From Siphonodentalium dalli (taxonomy: Eukaryota; Mollusca; Scaphopoda; Gadilida; Siphonodentaliidae): 64,000 nucleotides of DNA. The position numbers and the translations under genes are program-made. Position 1 is the first letter of the stretch; the number at the start of each line of letters is the position of its first letter. The notes under the pieces were generated by a model that saw nothing but the letters and a program-made list of their open reading frames with translations, ran no database searches and was not told the DNA's origin. The DNA lies in NCBI GenBank assembly GCA_032622095.1, contig CP136068.1, forward strand, positions 184,456,796-184,520,795, in the 5' to 3' direction. Shown here one piece after another: positions 22,807 through 33,473 of the stretch.

Positions 22807-23019
22807 CGGTAATGCCCAAAGTAATTGACCACTTAACCACAGCAGAATTATGGGTAATTATTCAGGATTTAGTCGGAAATATGGCTTGTTGCCATTCATC
22901 GGAATGCTCTCGGCGAGAGCTTTCCGATGAATGGCAACAAGCCATATTTCTGACTAAATCCTGAAAAATTACCCATAATTCTGCGGTGGTTAAGTGGTCA
23001 ATTACTTAGGGCATTACTG
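22807..23019. mobile_element. Palindromic MITE, copy 3, next to a splice donor
   Basis: CGGTAATGCCC ... GGGCATTACTG with TA at 22805-22806 and 23020-23021. Stems are almost perfect. It ends about 30 bp inside the intron that starts at 23050 (minus strand). Confidence 0.88.
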
Positions 23020-23050
23020 TATATATGATTTCCTAAGACATATCACTTAC

Positions 23051-23241
23051 GCATATTGTTCTTTTCGGTTTGATAAAGTTATGTTCATCTCGATTCCATA
23101 CTCCCCATTACTGCGCATGGCGACGTTTGATTCGGTTGTGTTTCGGGATTGGTTAAGCTGTTTATTATCGTGCAGCACAGTCATCTCAGCGCCATTAATC
23201 GTTATCGAGGCGTAGTTCGTATTGTCAATCTCAACAGGATT
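23051..23241 (-). CDS. TMEM106-like protein, exon encoding LEA-2-like luminal domain
   Basis: 191-bp exon with acceptor TTTTTATAG at 23242-23250 and donor GTAAGT at 23045-23050; it enters in phase 0 and leaves in phase 2. It encodes 63 residues beginning NPVEIDNTNYASITINGAEM and ending EMNITLSNRKEQYA. 'NP..I.N.NY..I.I' is the start of the LEA-2-like beta-sandwich that forms the luminal domain of TMEM106 proteins. Several N-x-S/T sites (NQS, NTT, NIT) fit a glycosylated luminal domain. Splice sites, phases and content agree with the neighbouring exons, so I am confident of it. Confidence 0.8.
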
Positions 23242-23711
23242 CTATAAAAATATAAAGCACATTAGAAAAATGGCTGCCAAAATTTATGCCGATTCTGGTA
23301 TGAAACTTACTAAAATGGTGATTCTCTCCTGCTAGTATGTAAGAGTACTAAATCATGCTAAATAATATGCTATTAAATAATATTGATTTCCTTATCACAA
23401 ACAAAGAGGAAGTAAAGACACCTTCAAGAAAAATATAGTCCAATTTTAAATGTGTCTTTTGATGTTGACAAAATAGTTCAACCACCCTTATCACCCATGT
23501 TTATCTCACAGTCAACACTAAATAACCCAACACAAATCGAATATCATAATTATATTCCAATTAACATAATAATAAAGTTCCGGCATTGACATCAATATCA
23601 TTGCGCTAAACTCTTAAGTCACTGCGTGTGCCCATAATACATGTGTGTCTTACTAAAAAATATGAGGAATCAGAAGGATAGGCATTATTATGGAGAGATA
23701 ACTGTACTTAC

Positions 23712-23877
23712 ATATATAGATAAGGCAACATAGTTCTCCGATACATTTATATATGTAAAGTAAGGTGTCAGGTACAAGTTTGGGGTTGACAGAAACACGT
23801 TCCGTGGGATAAGGAAGAAAACTGTGAGACCAGCACCAATGAGGCATACGACGACGGCCAGCAATACGTAAAGTAAC
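23712..23877 (-). CDS. TMEM106-like protein, transmembrane exon
   Basis: 166-bp exon, acceptor CTCTTTACAG at 23878-23887 and donor GTAAGT at 23706-23711. With the split codon from the previous exon it starts T-LLYVLLAVVVCLIGAG and continues LTVFFLIPRNVFLS. That is one hydrophobic membrane span followed by the 'FFL.PR' motif characteristic of TMEM106 proteins just after the membrane. The rest (TPNLYLTPYFTYINVSENYV) opens the luminal domain. It ends on a codon boundary, matching the next exon. The protein would be type II: N-terminus cytosolic, C-terminus in the lysosome lumen. Confidence 0.87.
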
Positions 23878-24097
23878 CTGTAAAGAGAAGATACATGTGT
23901 GAGACTAATAATAATAAAAGGTAGCAGACCCGACGTCCACCAAACCGAGGTGGCTTTTTGAGACGTTTGTAGTCAAATAAAATAGAACTCAAATAGGTTC
24001 AAATTAAGAAAGTCTGTTGAATGTTGCTGAAATTACCATCCGGAAAACCCCCAAGACAGCAATTTGTAAGTCGAATAAAAGGTCAGCTGACAATAGT

Positions 24098-24580
24098 GTC
24101 CCCCGAAAACGTGGCAAGTCGATGCCGCTTTTTGTTAAAGAAATTTTAAAAAATGTTGAAATTTTTTAAGTCGAAAAGGGTTAATAAACTCAGTAAAAAA
24201 ATAATTTTTCCGACATCTATATACATGTTGCACATCTCCAATATGTGGGTAACAATACTCTGAAGTTTCAAATATCTACGATCAAAACTGTAGGAGGAGT
24301 TGATTACACCATGAAGGTACCCTCATACAGAAACTTTAAAAAAATGTCGAAAAGGGTTAATAACTCTGTCAAAAAAAAAAATTTCCGTCATCTACATGTA
24401 TATACAGGTTGCACATCTTCAATATATGGGCAACAATATTCTGAAGTTTCAAATCTCTGGGATGAAATCTGTTGGAGGAGATGATTACACCATGAAGGTA
24501 CTCAAGTGTGACGGACGAACGGACAGCGGCTCGACGGAGTCCGTTTCAATAGTCACCCAAAAATAAATTTTTCGGGGGAC
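24098..24580 (+). repeat. GTCCCCCG-bounded repeat, second copy (intron)
   Basis: GTCCCCCGAAAACGTGGCAA at 24098; the following 'AACAATACTCTGAAGTTTCA' and 'ACACCATGAAGGTACCCTCA' blocks match 9121-9340. The block is duplicated inside this copy (24240-24330 and 24410-24500). It ends in CGGGGGAC. Confidence 0.75.
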
Positions 24581-25128
24581 AAAAAGGGGCATAACATTGT
24601 CACAAATCATCGGACCGTGACCAAATTTGAACTTGGCCTGCATCTTCTCAATTATGAACCACGTATCAAATATCAAGAAATTATGTTAAATATTGCTCAA
24701 GTTATCATGTGGATGGCATGAAAACAGCGATTTGTAAGTCAAAAGAGAGGCATAACTCAGTACAAAATCATCGAACAGTGACCAAATTCGAACTTGGCCT
24801 GCTTCTTCTCAAATGTGAACCACGTACCAATATCAAGAAATTCTGTTGAATATTGCTCAAGTTATCATGCGAACAACCTAGGATGTACATGTATGTAGGC
24901 AGACAGACATGCTGATCATAATAGTCTCTCCAAAGTATTCTTTGGGACAAAAAGGGGTATAACTCAGTCATATATCTTCTGACTGTGACAAAATTGGCCT
25001 GCATCTTCTCAAATGTGAACCACGTATCAAATATCAAGAAATGATGTTCAATATTGATGCATGCCCCGACGGACGGATGCACATGCTAATTATAATAGTT
25101 CCCCAAAAAATTTTGGGGGACAATAACT
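24581..25128 (+). repeat. Three tandem ATAACTC-type modules (intron)
   Basis: Three copies of 'CATAACTCAGT...AATTCGAACTTGGCCTGCAT-CTTCTCAA.TGTGAACCACGTA' at about 24590, 24745 and 24955. It ends with GACGGACGGATGC and TTTTGGGGGACAATAA. Confidence 0.65.
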
Positions 25129-25429
25129 TTTATATGGATAGTCTTAAAGAGTTGGGTATTCCAGCACCAATCAAGAATATTACAACAACCATTACTGCGG
25201 ATTAACATTTTCCAAGAATAAAATTTTAAAAAAGGTCATGCGCAGTATCCTAATTTCGTGCTTCACAAGCTTTTTTTTAATAAGAGGTTGGCTTTTCGGA
25301 ACAAAAACAATCAAAGTATTGTAAAAATCAATTAAATTTGAATATTAGAAGGTAAAAAGTGAAGAAAGGGGAATAACTCTTTGAAAACTAATGTTTATCT
25401 GTCATCCATATACATGTATGTGCTCATAA

Positions 25430-25622
25430 GATACTATGGGTGGAAGGATGGGGTGGTGGGTAGCAACTTATCCTTATTATTTATGTGGACAGTAGTCTCT
25501 ATACGGGGGCCTGCGGCGCATAAGTTACTATGGGTGGCGGGATGGGCTGGTGGGTGGGAACTTATCCTTATTATTTATGTGGACAGTAGTCTCAATACGG
25601 GCGCCTGCGGCGCATAAGATAC
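25430..25622 (+). repeat. Tandem duplication, about 96 bp x 2 (intron)
   Basis: ACTATGGGTGG.GGATGGG ... CTTATCCTTATTATTTATGT ... GGGCGCCTGCGGCGCATAAG is present twice. Confidence 0.88.
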
Positions 25623-25669
25623 CTTGTATGTGCTCAATGTGTAGGAACTGTTACATCAGAAGCCATTCT

Positions 25670-26850
25670 ATTGCCAGTTTGTAATAGTTCAGGAATGAAT
25701 TTTGTATGGTTCCTTATGACTAAAAACATACGTCTTTATTTTTTTTTGAGCCATCTAGGTGATAATTTGATTCATTTTTCCATTCCCCCCACAATTTGTG
25801 GTCCCGAAGAACGTCATAATAATAAAAATCCCATTGTGCAGGTCATAACGATGACAAAATCTGCAAAGTCTGATGTCTGTGTGGGTTCTCTCTTCTTTTA
25901 ATCCGTTCTATGTGAGAAATACTATGACTAATATTTGGAAGGATACTTGGTTCAAACTGACCATGATGTGAAAATACCCAAGTAACACAACGAAATATGC
26001 ATTAAGTTGATACTCGCACCACTTTTCATCAATTTATGTTAGTTACACTGCCTTTCTACATGTATATATATGCCATATAGTAGGGTGGCTAAGTGTCAAA
26101 TAGTAACTGAATTGTTCACTTTGTGATACAGGTATGAAATTTGGCATAAATGGTCAGTGTGAAGTCTGAAAACGAGAGGCCGATCACGATCGGCAGATGT
26201 TTAACCCATACCTTAGCGCTAGCGATTAGCTATAACTGATAATTGGTCTAAGATATGATCACAGTAATACATATATCAGTACCTAACTTAAAATCAAAAG
26301 CTCAAATAAATTGTCTTAAGAAGGGGTTATTTGGGGTGGGGGAGGAGTCGTTTTAAATCTCATAACTCTGTCCCTATTCACACAAGGACCTCTCACTGTG
26401 AGATCCAATGGTTTAGCCATCAATCAATTTGACAGATAGGATAAACAATTATCCAGGCAGCAGGTTGTTTATCTTTACCTTTATACAACCACCCCCTGGA
26501 GCTCTGTAACATATGTCATCACTCAAATAATAACAGATTTCGCTTGGAATGACATCTATTAAAGGTACTCTCATATCCTCTGGATATTGGATGTTCACAA
26601 CTTCAAATGGCAATTTATTGATATCATTATATTACATGCAACTATTGCAATAAAATCTTCATATTTTCAAAACAGGACACAACACCTAATTAATGGTATA
26701 CAACTAAAACAAATTAGTGTCATTGACAAATTTGTTTTTAATTAAATATTTTTGTTATTATTATAAAAGTTTTTCAATATTTTTTGCATGTTGAATTGAG
26801 CGAGGAAATTCAGTCTAAAAAAAATTTGAAAAATCAAAATTTCAAATTAA
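25670..26850. other. Intronic sequence with no recognised feature
   Basis: Within the large intron of the TMEM106-like gene; AT-rich, no clear repeat or exon. Confidence 0.4.
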
Positions 26851-26857
26851 AAAAAAA

Positions 26858-27092
26858 AAGGGTCATAACTCCGTTAAAATAAATCTGATCGAACCCCATA
26901 TTCGAACTCGAACTGTATTTTGGGATGAGAAACCTATATAGAAAATTTGGTTCCGATCAAATAGAAAATGTCAGAGTTATCGCGCATTATGCATAAAGTG
27001 TCTACAGGCAGACATAGACGGACGGACAGACGAGTGGTCAATCCGGACATTGACACTATGTGTACCATACTATGGTATAGGTACACATACAA
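26858..27092 (+). repeat. ATAACTC-type module with GGACGGACAGACG tail (intron)
   Basis: GGGTCATAACTCCG ... GATCGAACCCCATATTCGAA ... AAATTTGGTTCCGATCAAAT ... GACGGACGGACAGACGAGTG, then the palindromic TACCATACTATGGTATAGGT. It matches the last part of 27700-28230. Confidence 0.75.
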
Positions 27093-27709
27093 AGTTTTAT
27101 CTCATGCAGAGTACAAGAAAAATATATCAAACCTGGTGTGCCCCTTTAATATTTCAATTCACATTTGTAATCAATTAAAATCAATGTCGAAAAAGCTATC
27201 CATTAATATATAGATAAAACAAACTAGACCTACAGTTCTAAAAGTGTTATGAACAATTTTGTTCTCATAGACTGATACAGAGCTCTCAAGTTTTTAAAAG
27301 TTTGAAAACCAAAGTTGTCTTCCCATGCAACCAACAAAATTCCAACAAATCTACTAAAGACAATCACATTATTAATCTCCAATAGTAATGCTATTAAACA
27401 ATGAAACCAGATTATGCCTTTAAGATGAAATTTAAATAACCATGCATATAAAATATAATAGTATAAACATTCCATCTATGATATCTCATCATATGGCCAG
27501 AGATACTTTATAGAGTATAAAGTATATCTGATATGGCCAACATCTCCTAGCAGTTAATTAACTCAATACAAGAGAGAGACAACTTCATGGCATTGTAACT
27601 GGATACTATCTCTGTGTGAGAAGACAATTTAAAACCTGATTTATTAGATTCTATTTGGACAGTGCAAACTGGGTATCTTTGATATATTTTAGCGATGAAT
27701 AAAATAATC

Positions 27710-28238
27710 AAAAGACCATAACTCCATTAAAAAATATCAGATCAAACCCATATTCAAACTCGATCTGTATTTTGAGTTGAGAAACTCACATACAAAATTT
27801 GGTTCCTATCAGTTGAAAAATTGTTGATTGATTGAAGCATGCATGAATTCTATGTCAAAGGGCCATAACTCCATTAAAAAATATCGGATCAAACCCATAT
27901 TCGAGCTCGATATGTATTTTGGGCTGAGCAACTCGCATACCAAATTTGGTTACGGTCAGATGATTTTTTTTTTAGTTATGGCAGCATGCATGAATTCTAA
28001 GTTGAAAAAGGGCCATAACTCCCTAAAAAAAACTCGGATCAAACCCATATTCGAACTCGATCTGTATTTGGTACTGAGAAATTCATATACAAAATTTGGT
28101 TCCGATCAGATAGAAAATATTTCAGTTATCGCACCATGCGTAAAGTGTCTACAGACAGACAGACGGACGGTCGGACTAACGACGAGTGGTCAATCCGGAC
28201 AACGACACTATGTTTACCATACTATGGTATGGGTAAAC
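27710..28238 (+). repeat. Three tandem ATAACTC-type modules (intron)
   Basis: Units of about 150 bp start at about 27715, 27862 and 28012. Each has CCATAACTCC - GGATCAAACCCATATTCGA - CTCGAT.TGTATTT - AAATTTGGTT. 'GCATGCATGAATTCTA' links two of them. The array ends with GACAGACAGACGGACGGTCG and CCATACTATGGTATGGGTAA, like the single module at 26858. Confidence 0.8.
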
Positions 28239-28678
28239 ATAAAAAGTCTGGCAAATCAATCATAAATGGTGGACAGATTCAAAATGGTAATCACTTTTGT
28301 TTTAAATGGCCGTTTTGAGCTTGTACTCAATATATACGATATTTCAAACACATTTGTTTTCTTTGTTTGCCACATAGGTTCAGTAAATCATAAACAAAGT
28401 TAAATATTTATATAACCATGTAAAAATAAGATGAGTCCAGCAGTGAACAAAATCTTTGAAATATGCAATAAGAAGAGTTTGTCCAGCATATATCAATGTT
28501 TTCTACTGTTTTATACTTAAAATGCTTTGGAAATGATCGACATTTTGTTCCAATTTTTTAACATCTTAGCATTTTTCTTAACAGAAAGTTAAAAGCAAAG
28601 CTAAACAAAATCAACTTAGTAAAATATAAACTGTGTTGTATGAGTTGATCACTAATAAATTTCATATTATAAACTCAC

Positions 28679-28742
28679 GTTCTTCTTGGTTTGAGACGCT
28701 TATCCTTTAACGGAATCAGTGCGACAAGCTGTCCCTCTTGGT
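28679..28742 (-). CDS. TMEM106-like protein, exon of the juxtamembrane segment
   Basis: 64-bp exon with acceptor ATATTGCAG at 28743-28751 and donor GTGAGT at 28673-28678. It encodes QEGQLVALIPLKDKRLKPRR, flanked by split codons (G+AC before, AC+G after) that join in phase to both neighbours. The segment closely matches the cytosolic stretch before the membrane span in TMEM106 proteins ('QE.QLVALIP..D.RL.PRRT'). It is the strongest single piece of evidence for the gene. Confidence 0.9.
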
Positions 28743-28794
28743 CTGCAATATTTACAAAGAGTTCAAAAATCAAACATATCTCTTATTTGGAAAC

Positions 28795-29140
28795 ACCGAA
28801 ATATCTGTCAAAATATCTTACTTCTATGAGGATAAGAGCCCGCAGACACGATAAATATCTGTCAAAATATATTACTTCTATGAGGATAAGAGCCCGCAGA
28901 CTTGACACCGAGAAATATCTGTCAAAATATCTTACTTCTATGAGGATAAGAGCCCGCAGACACCGATAAATATATGTCAAAATATATTACTTCTATGAGG
29001 ATAAGAGCCCGCAGACACCGATAAATATATGTCAAAATATATTACTTCTATGAGGATAAGAGCCCGCAGACACCGATAAATATATGTCAAAATATATTAC
29101 TTCTATGAGGATAAGAGCCCACAGACTTGACACCGAGAAA
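28795..29140 (+). repeat. Minisatellite, 54-60 bp x 6 (intron)
   Basis: CTTCTATGAGGATAAGAGCC occurs at 28821, 28876, 28936, 28990, 29045 and 29100; units also carry AAATATCTGTCAAAATAT. It starts about 50 bp from the exon at 28679-28742. Confidence 0.93.
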
Positions 29141-29287
29141 GATAAGTACAAATGTCTGAACCTGATATCAACAAACGAGTCTGTTCCTTGTGTGGGAAAC
29201 TTGAAGATGAAGAACAAGTTTTACTCTTTGTGAAAGAACAGAGAAGCAGTTAATTAACTTAAAGTAATGTGAAACTCTCAGGTAGGG

Positions 29288-29610
29288 TGATCAAATAGTA
29301 ATGGAGCACAATCTTGTTGCAATTAGTTATTTTTTACAAATATTATATCTAAATTGACAACATACATGTACACCGTCATTCTTATATATTAATTAAATGC
29401 AGTGACTGTCGATGGCGAAATAATTTTCGTTAGTTTATCGCCGATAGAAGCATCCCGATTCGAGTAGTAAATATTTACAATGTAGCGTAGTTCAGACAAT
29501 GTTTTCTATGGAGAGGTACGGTCGATTTGCTTGAGATTTTCGGTGATGTTAGTAGAATGCTACATTCCGCCAGTTGGTGTAGTACCTAAATACTAACTTA
29601 TCAATTTTAC
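29288..29610 (-). repeat. Dispersed repeat, inverse partner of 10862-11162
   Basis: See the entry at 10862. Conserved blocks in reverse order include GTAGGGTGATCAAATAG, TTCTTATATATTAATTAAAT and GGTACGGTCGATTTGCTTG. Confidence 0.7.
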
Positions 29611-29811
29611 GCACCCGAACAAGTACATAATATGTCTTTAAAGGCATGGATGGAAATGGTTGTAGGTTATAATTAGAAATAAAAGTTACCAAATTATGAA
29701 TTCCCTCAAGAATATACTAATAGTATAGTATAACGATAGTATAAATACGATATTATCCACAAAACACACTTGTGCTGGCCGAGCATTTGTTTATACATGT
29801 ATACAGCACAT

Positions 29812-30018
29812 AAAGAGTGTGCGATAAGAAAAACACTCAACACCATGGTGATTTTTTTCTTTGGGAGATTGATTCATGGTGACCTATTCAACACCAAAAT
29901 ATTGTAGCGGATTAGCAAGTGCTATAATAGTATGTAAACAACATGGTACAGTTTTACCAAATTTATCGTATTCAGATCTTCCTGGTGTTGAGTGTTTTTC
30001 TTATCATACACTCTTTAC
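29812..30018. mobile_element. TIR element with about 35-bp inverted ends (intron)
   Basis: AAAGAGTGTGCGATAAGAAA-AACACTCAACACC at the left, inverse GGTGTTGAGTGTTTTTCTTA-TCATACACTCTTT at the right. 207 bp, non-coding. Confidence 0.8.
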
Positions 30019-30394
30019 GTACTGTACTGTAACATAACATGCCTTTAGTTTACAAACACTGCATACGATCTTGACAATAACGTGCTAATTATGCGATATA
30101 TATGATTGTATTAGAACACAATCTCTCTACATTTTAATACTCTTTCTGTTTATGATGGGTTTATCGGATGTGACTATTTTAACAGCACGAAGGCCATCCA
30201 TTTATGTGTTCTCAGGCAGTTACATCTCAATTTTTAGATGAGGGAGGGAGGCTAACGGCATTTATATAAAAAAAAAAAATTATCTCAAAATTAAGAAAAC
30301 ATGCTTCAGAAACAAACAAATTATTTTCGTTGTTCAAATCCAATATTTCTAACATAAAATATTAAAAAAAATGTTTGATGAGGTTTTTCAACGT

Positions 30395-30495
30395 TTTCAT
30401 GATGGGAGCTGTGCTGGTGTGGCATTAAAGATCCTGTGCCAGTGCATTCTCTTATATACATGAGTCTCGCATATATAAGAGAATGCACTGGCCTT
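30395..30495. repeat. Single hairpin arm of the CCCTGTGCCAATGC foldback family (intron)
   Basis: CCTGTGCCAGTGCATTCTCT ... AGAGAATGCACTGGCC hairpin at about 30431-30495, preceded by flank sequence (GTGCTGGTGTGGCATTAAAGAT) also found inverted beside copies 1 and 2. No second arm nearby. Confidence 0.75.
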
Positions 30496-30715
30496 AGAAA
30501 ATCAATATTGATAGTTTTGATATTTATATTGTTTGTGATTCCAAGGACTATGATTGAAAGTTACTGGTCATAAAAATCAGGTTTCAATTAAATTGCTAAA
30601 CAGTATCAATAACAGTGAAGTGAAAGTACTAGTAGTGAAGGGATTAAAAAAAATAATTGACCAACATTTTTAAAGTTTTTTATACTTATTTTGTCAGTGA
30701 TTCCAAGGAATGAAA

Positions 30716-30820
30716 GTACGACCACAGCTACTGGACATAAAGTACGACCACAGCTACTGGACATAAAGTACGACCACAGCTACTGGACATAAAGTACGAC
30801 CACAGCTACTGGACATAAAG
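30716..30820 (+). repeat. Minisatellite, 26 bp x 4 (intron)
   Basis: TACGACCACAGCTACTGGAC-ATAAAG four times, the last merging into unique sequence. Confidence 0.95.
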
Positions 30821-31054
30821 TCTAAACAAAATCTGGTTTCAATCAAATTTCTAAATGGTATCACCAAGAGTGAAGGGATTAAAAAAATAATTGACCAACA
30901 ATCTAAAATAAATGCACTCAACAGAAAAGTGTCAATGACACTGTAGCGGAGAGGAAAAATTTCATGTTACAGTAAATGGAGTGATTAGGAATGCGCATTT
31001 CTGTGTATTTGCTACATACTCAAAATATCTCAAATTCAAGTCTGGATTTAGAGT

Positions 31055-31235
31055 TTCTGACATTTGCAGAATGAGGTTCCCAGAGGGTGAATTTATTGAT
31101 GCTAACCCACACAGTGGACTACCATCACCAATCACTGTCTGGAGACCTCATTCTTAGGGATCAAGTTAACATTATTTTTAGTTAGTTTTTCCCTTCTGTC
31201 CAGTATCACTATCCCCTAATTTGCAGAAGATAAAA
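31055..31235. mobile_element. Truncated double-hairpin hAT-like MITE, copy 5 (intron)
   Basis: GACATTTGCAGAATGAGGTT-CCCAGAGGGTGAATTTA and its imperfect inverse, then the family interior block 'CCCCTAATTTGCAGAAGATA'. The right arm is missing. Confidence 0.75.
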
Positions 31236-31254
31236 TGCGGAAAGTTGAAATGTC

Positions 31255-31585
31255 TACTCTCGGGCTCCAAATAAAAGTGCAGGCCCCAATAATAGTGCAG
31301 GGGAAACTCTGAGCAAAACATCAACTGTTAAACATATTATTTTTACAGTTCGTGTAACGGTAGGTCAAGTATAGGAATCAACATAGTACGGTGTGTGTCA
31401 TGTGGTGTTTTATTCAGTATTTAAATGTTCACATGTGTGTCATATATTTGAATACTAGTATGTACATGCATAAAGATATAAACTCATTATTTTGGTATCA
31501 GAGTCATATAGAAATCTTGAGTTTGTGCTGATTTAAATTTTCATAGCCTCAAAATTAATAAATGTTTATTTGGAGCCCAAGAGTA
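31255..31585. mobile_element. TIR element beside a splice donor (intron)
   Basis: CTCTCGGGCTCCAAATAAA at about 31257 and inverse TTTATTTGGAGCCCAAGAG at about 31565-31583, each bounded by TA. About 330 bp, non-coding. Its right end is about 28 bp from the exon edge at 31614. Confidence 0.65.
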
Positions 31586-31613
31586 AGTGAAATAAGAGAT
31601 AATCGAGACGGAC

Positions 31614-31836
31614 CTTTTGGGATCTTTCCAGATCCTCGGCACGTTGGACACGGAACACTACCATTGAGGAGTTCCTCGTAAGCGATGGATGAAGACATGT
31701 TATCATTCATCTTCCCCTTATTCATCTGGTTCGGAGTATTTCTAGGGTAGGTCGTCACATCACTGAGTTTGTCAGACAGAAGTCGCTGGTATTCAGATAA
31801 ACCATCATGACTCATAGCCTCATGTGCTCTATCAAT
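31614..31836 (-). CDS. TMEM106-like lysosomal membrane protein, N-terminal cytosolic exon
   Basis: TMEM106 proteins are single-pass type II membrane proteins of late endosomes and lysosomes; the mammalian members affect lysosome size, movement and acidification. This 223-bp exon has acceptor CTTCACATTACAG at 31837-31849 and donor GTCCGT at 31608-31613. It encodes IDRAHEAMSHDGLSEYQRLL at the start and SVPCPTCRGSGKIPK at the end. CPTC.G.G.IP is the Cys-pair motif of the family N-terminal domain. Codon phase joins exactly to the exon at 28679-28742 (G+AC). The start codon may be the Met at 31815 or lie in an upstream exon, because the reading frame is open to the acceptor. The order of exons is 31614-31836, 28679-28742, 23712-23877, 23051-23241, about 207 residues from that Met, plus an uncertain C-terminal end. 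I cannot say whether it corresponds to vertebrate TMEM106A, B or C. Confidence 0.87.
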
Positions 31837-31929
31837 CTGTAATGTGAAGGAAATATAAGATATGAGGCCATCCTAAAAAAGATTTTGTGTTTCGCCTCTC
31901 CCGCCTCATATTTTTGGGACTGAGTAGGT

Positions 31930-33197
31930 ACCCCGCTGGACAAAACAAGTGTCCATTGGCACCGCGGTGTATTTGCCGTTCGGCCGCGGTGTCAGAGTTT
32001 GTAACTGCAGTTGAGCACCGCGGCCAAACGGCAAGTACACTGCGGCCAAACAGCAAGTTCACTGCGGCCGAAAAGCAACTACCCTCGCACAGGGACCAGC
32101 CAAGAGGGCGACGTGGGCGACTTCTTCGCCCTAGCGCCGTCCGCTTCGCCTTATTTTTGCAGTCGGGCGAAGTTCAAGTCGCCCTAAAAATTCCAAAGTT
32201 GACTGACGAAATTCGGCAAAATGCCCCAAATAATTGATGATAATTTACAACTGTCAACTGTGATTGCACACAATACTCCACTATCAGGGTGTATCATGGT
32301 GTTATAAAACAATTAACACCTGTAATGCTCCAATCTGGAAGCATGTTGACAACGGAGTCTGATTACTGGCAGCTGTGAAAACATCGTCGGGCCTCAAGTG
32401 TTAATCTGGTTGTTGTTATTTTTAGATTACCGTGATTACCACACCTTACAATAAAGATTACAACTCACACCTCTCACAATGTGTCAATTCATCACTCCCT
32501 CTATGGAGTTTGGTTAAAGAAATTTTAAAACAAATTCATTTGTGAAGCATATTAAAATTTCAAACGGGATTACTAACAGAGTGCAGTAAAAGTGTTCATG
32601 GTTTCGTTTCTGTTTGATAAATATTGTTGGCATTTTTAACAACCCGAAAAATATGAAATAAAATCCTGTCATTCTCCCACAATTACGATATAAATGCTGC
32701 TATCCTCACACAATTATGTTTGGGTATTATTAATAGTTATTAGGGTCATGAAGTGAACATAATGACTCCATATTTCAACCATTGTTTCATAAGTTTAATT
32801 GACATATTTAATCTCTCCTATTTTCGTTCTATAGCGACTCCTGTCGTAGTACCGTACTGATCAATTTAAATTTTGTAGACTCACTTCGCCCTATAGAACG
32901 GCCACTTCGCCTTATTTTTATAGTAGGGCGAAGTCATTTCGCCCTGAAAATCTGGTCTAGGCTGGTCCCTGCCCTCGCAGTCGAATTGCATGTACACCGT
33001 GGTTAGATTTCTGGTTTGTATTGTCTTTTTTCAGTTTGATGAAAGTACACCGTGGCAACTACACCATGCTGAATGGCAATTATACCGCGGCCCAACTGTA
33101 GTTAGCCGGTGGAGCCGCAGTGTAGTTGCATTTCGGCCGCGGTGGCAACGCTAACCGCACCGCAGTTAAGTGGACACTTGTTTTGTCCAGCAGGGTA
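31930..33197. mobile_element. TIR element with GCGGCCAAACGGC subterminal repeats, host of a nested insertion
   Basis: Termini ACCCCGCTGGACAAAACAAG-TGTCC and inverse GGACACTTGTTTTGTCCAGC-AGGGT. Flanks allow either a TA target (Tc1/mariner-like) or an AGGT duplication; I cannot decide. Just inside each end are directly repeated units of about 23 bp (ACTGCGGCCAAACAGCAAGT), a likely transposase-binding region. The middle is occupied by another element (32090-32971); without it the host is about 380 bp and non-coding. Confidence 0.8.
32090..32971. mobile_element. Non-autonomous hAT element nested in the 31930-33197 element
   Basis: Termini CAGGGACCAGCC / GGCTGGTCCCTG with a perfect 8-bp duplication CCCTCGCA at 32082-32089 and 32972-32979, which is diagnostic for hAT. 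Subterminal palindromic motifs TTCGCCCTA, CTTCGCCTTATTTTT and GGGCGAAGT occur near both ends. 882 bp, no transposase frame. Confidence 0.92.
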
Positions 33198-33312
33198 GGT
33201 TGGTATAATATTTTATTTTTTTTATAAGGTATAACTGTGATGAACAGTGGCCAGATTTAGAACTTTACGACAAAGATTCCAAGAACAAAGGTCGAACTAA
33301 GATGTACACTGA

Positions 33313-33473
33313 CTTTTCAGGATTTAGTCGGAAATATGGCTTGTTGCCATTCATCGGAAAGCTCTCGGGGAGAGCTTTCCGATGAATGGCAACAAGCCAT
33401 ATTTCCGACTAAATCCTGAAAGTTACCCATAATTCTGCTGTGGTTATGGAGTCGATTAATTAGGGCATTACTG
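33313..33473. mobile_element. Palindromic MITE, copy 4 (left end lost)
   Basis: Starts within the left arm at TTTTCAGGATTTAGTCGG and ends GGGCATTACTG followed by TA. The missing left end of about 58 bp is replaced by TACACTGAC, which is also the sequence flanking the right end. Confidence 0.85.

Noticed and set aside
22605-22964. 119-codon plus-strand frame
   Set aside because: Its second half is the palindromic MITE; no independent support.
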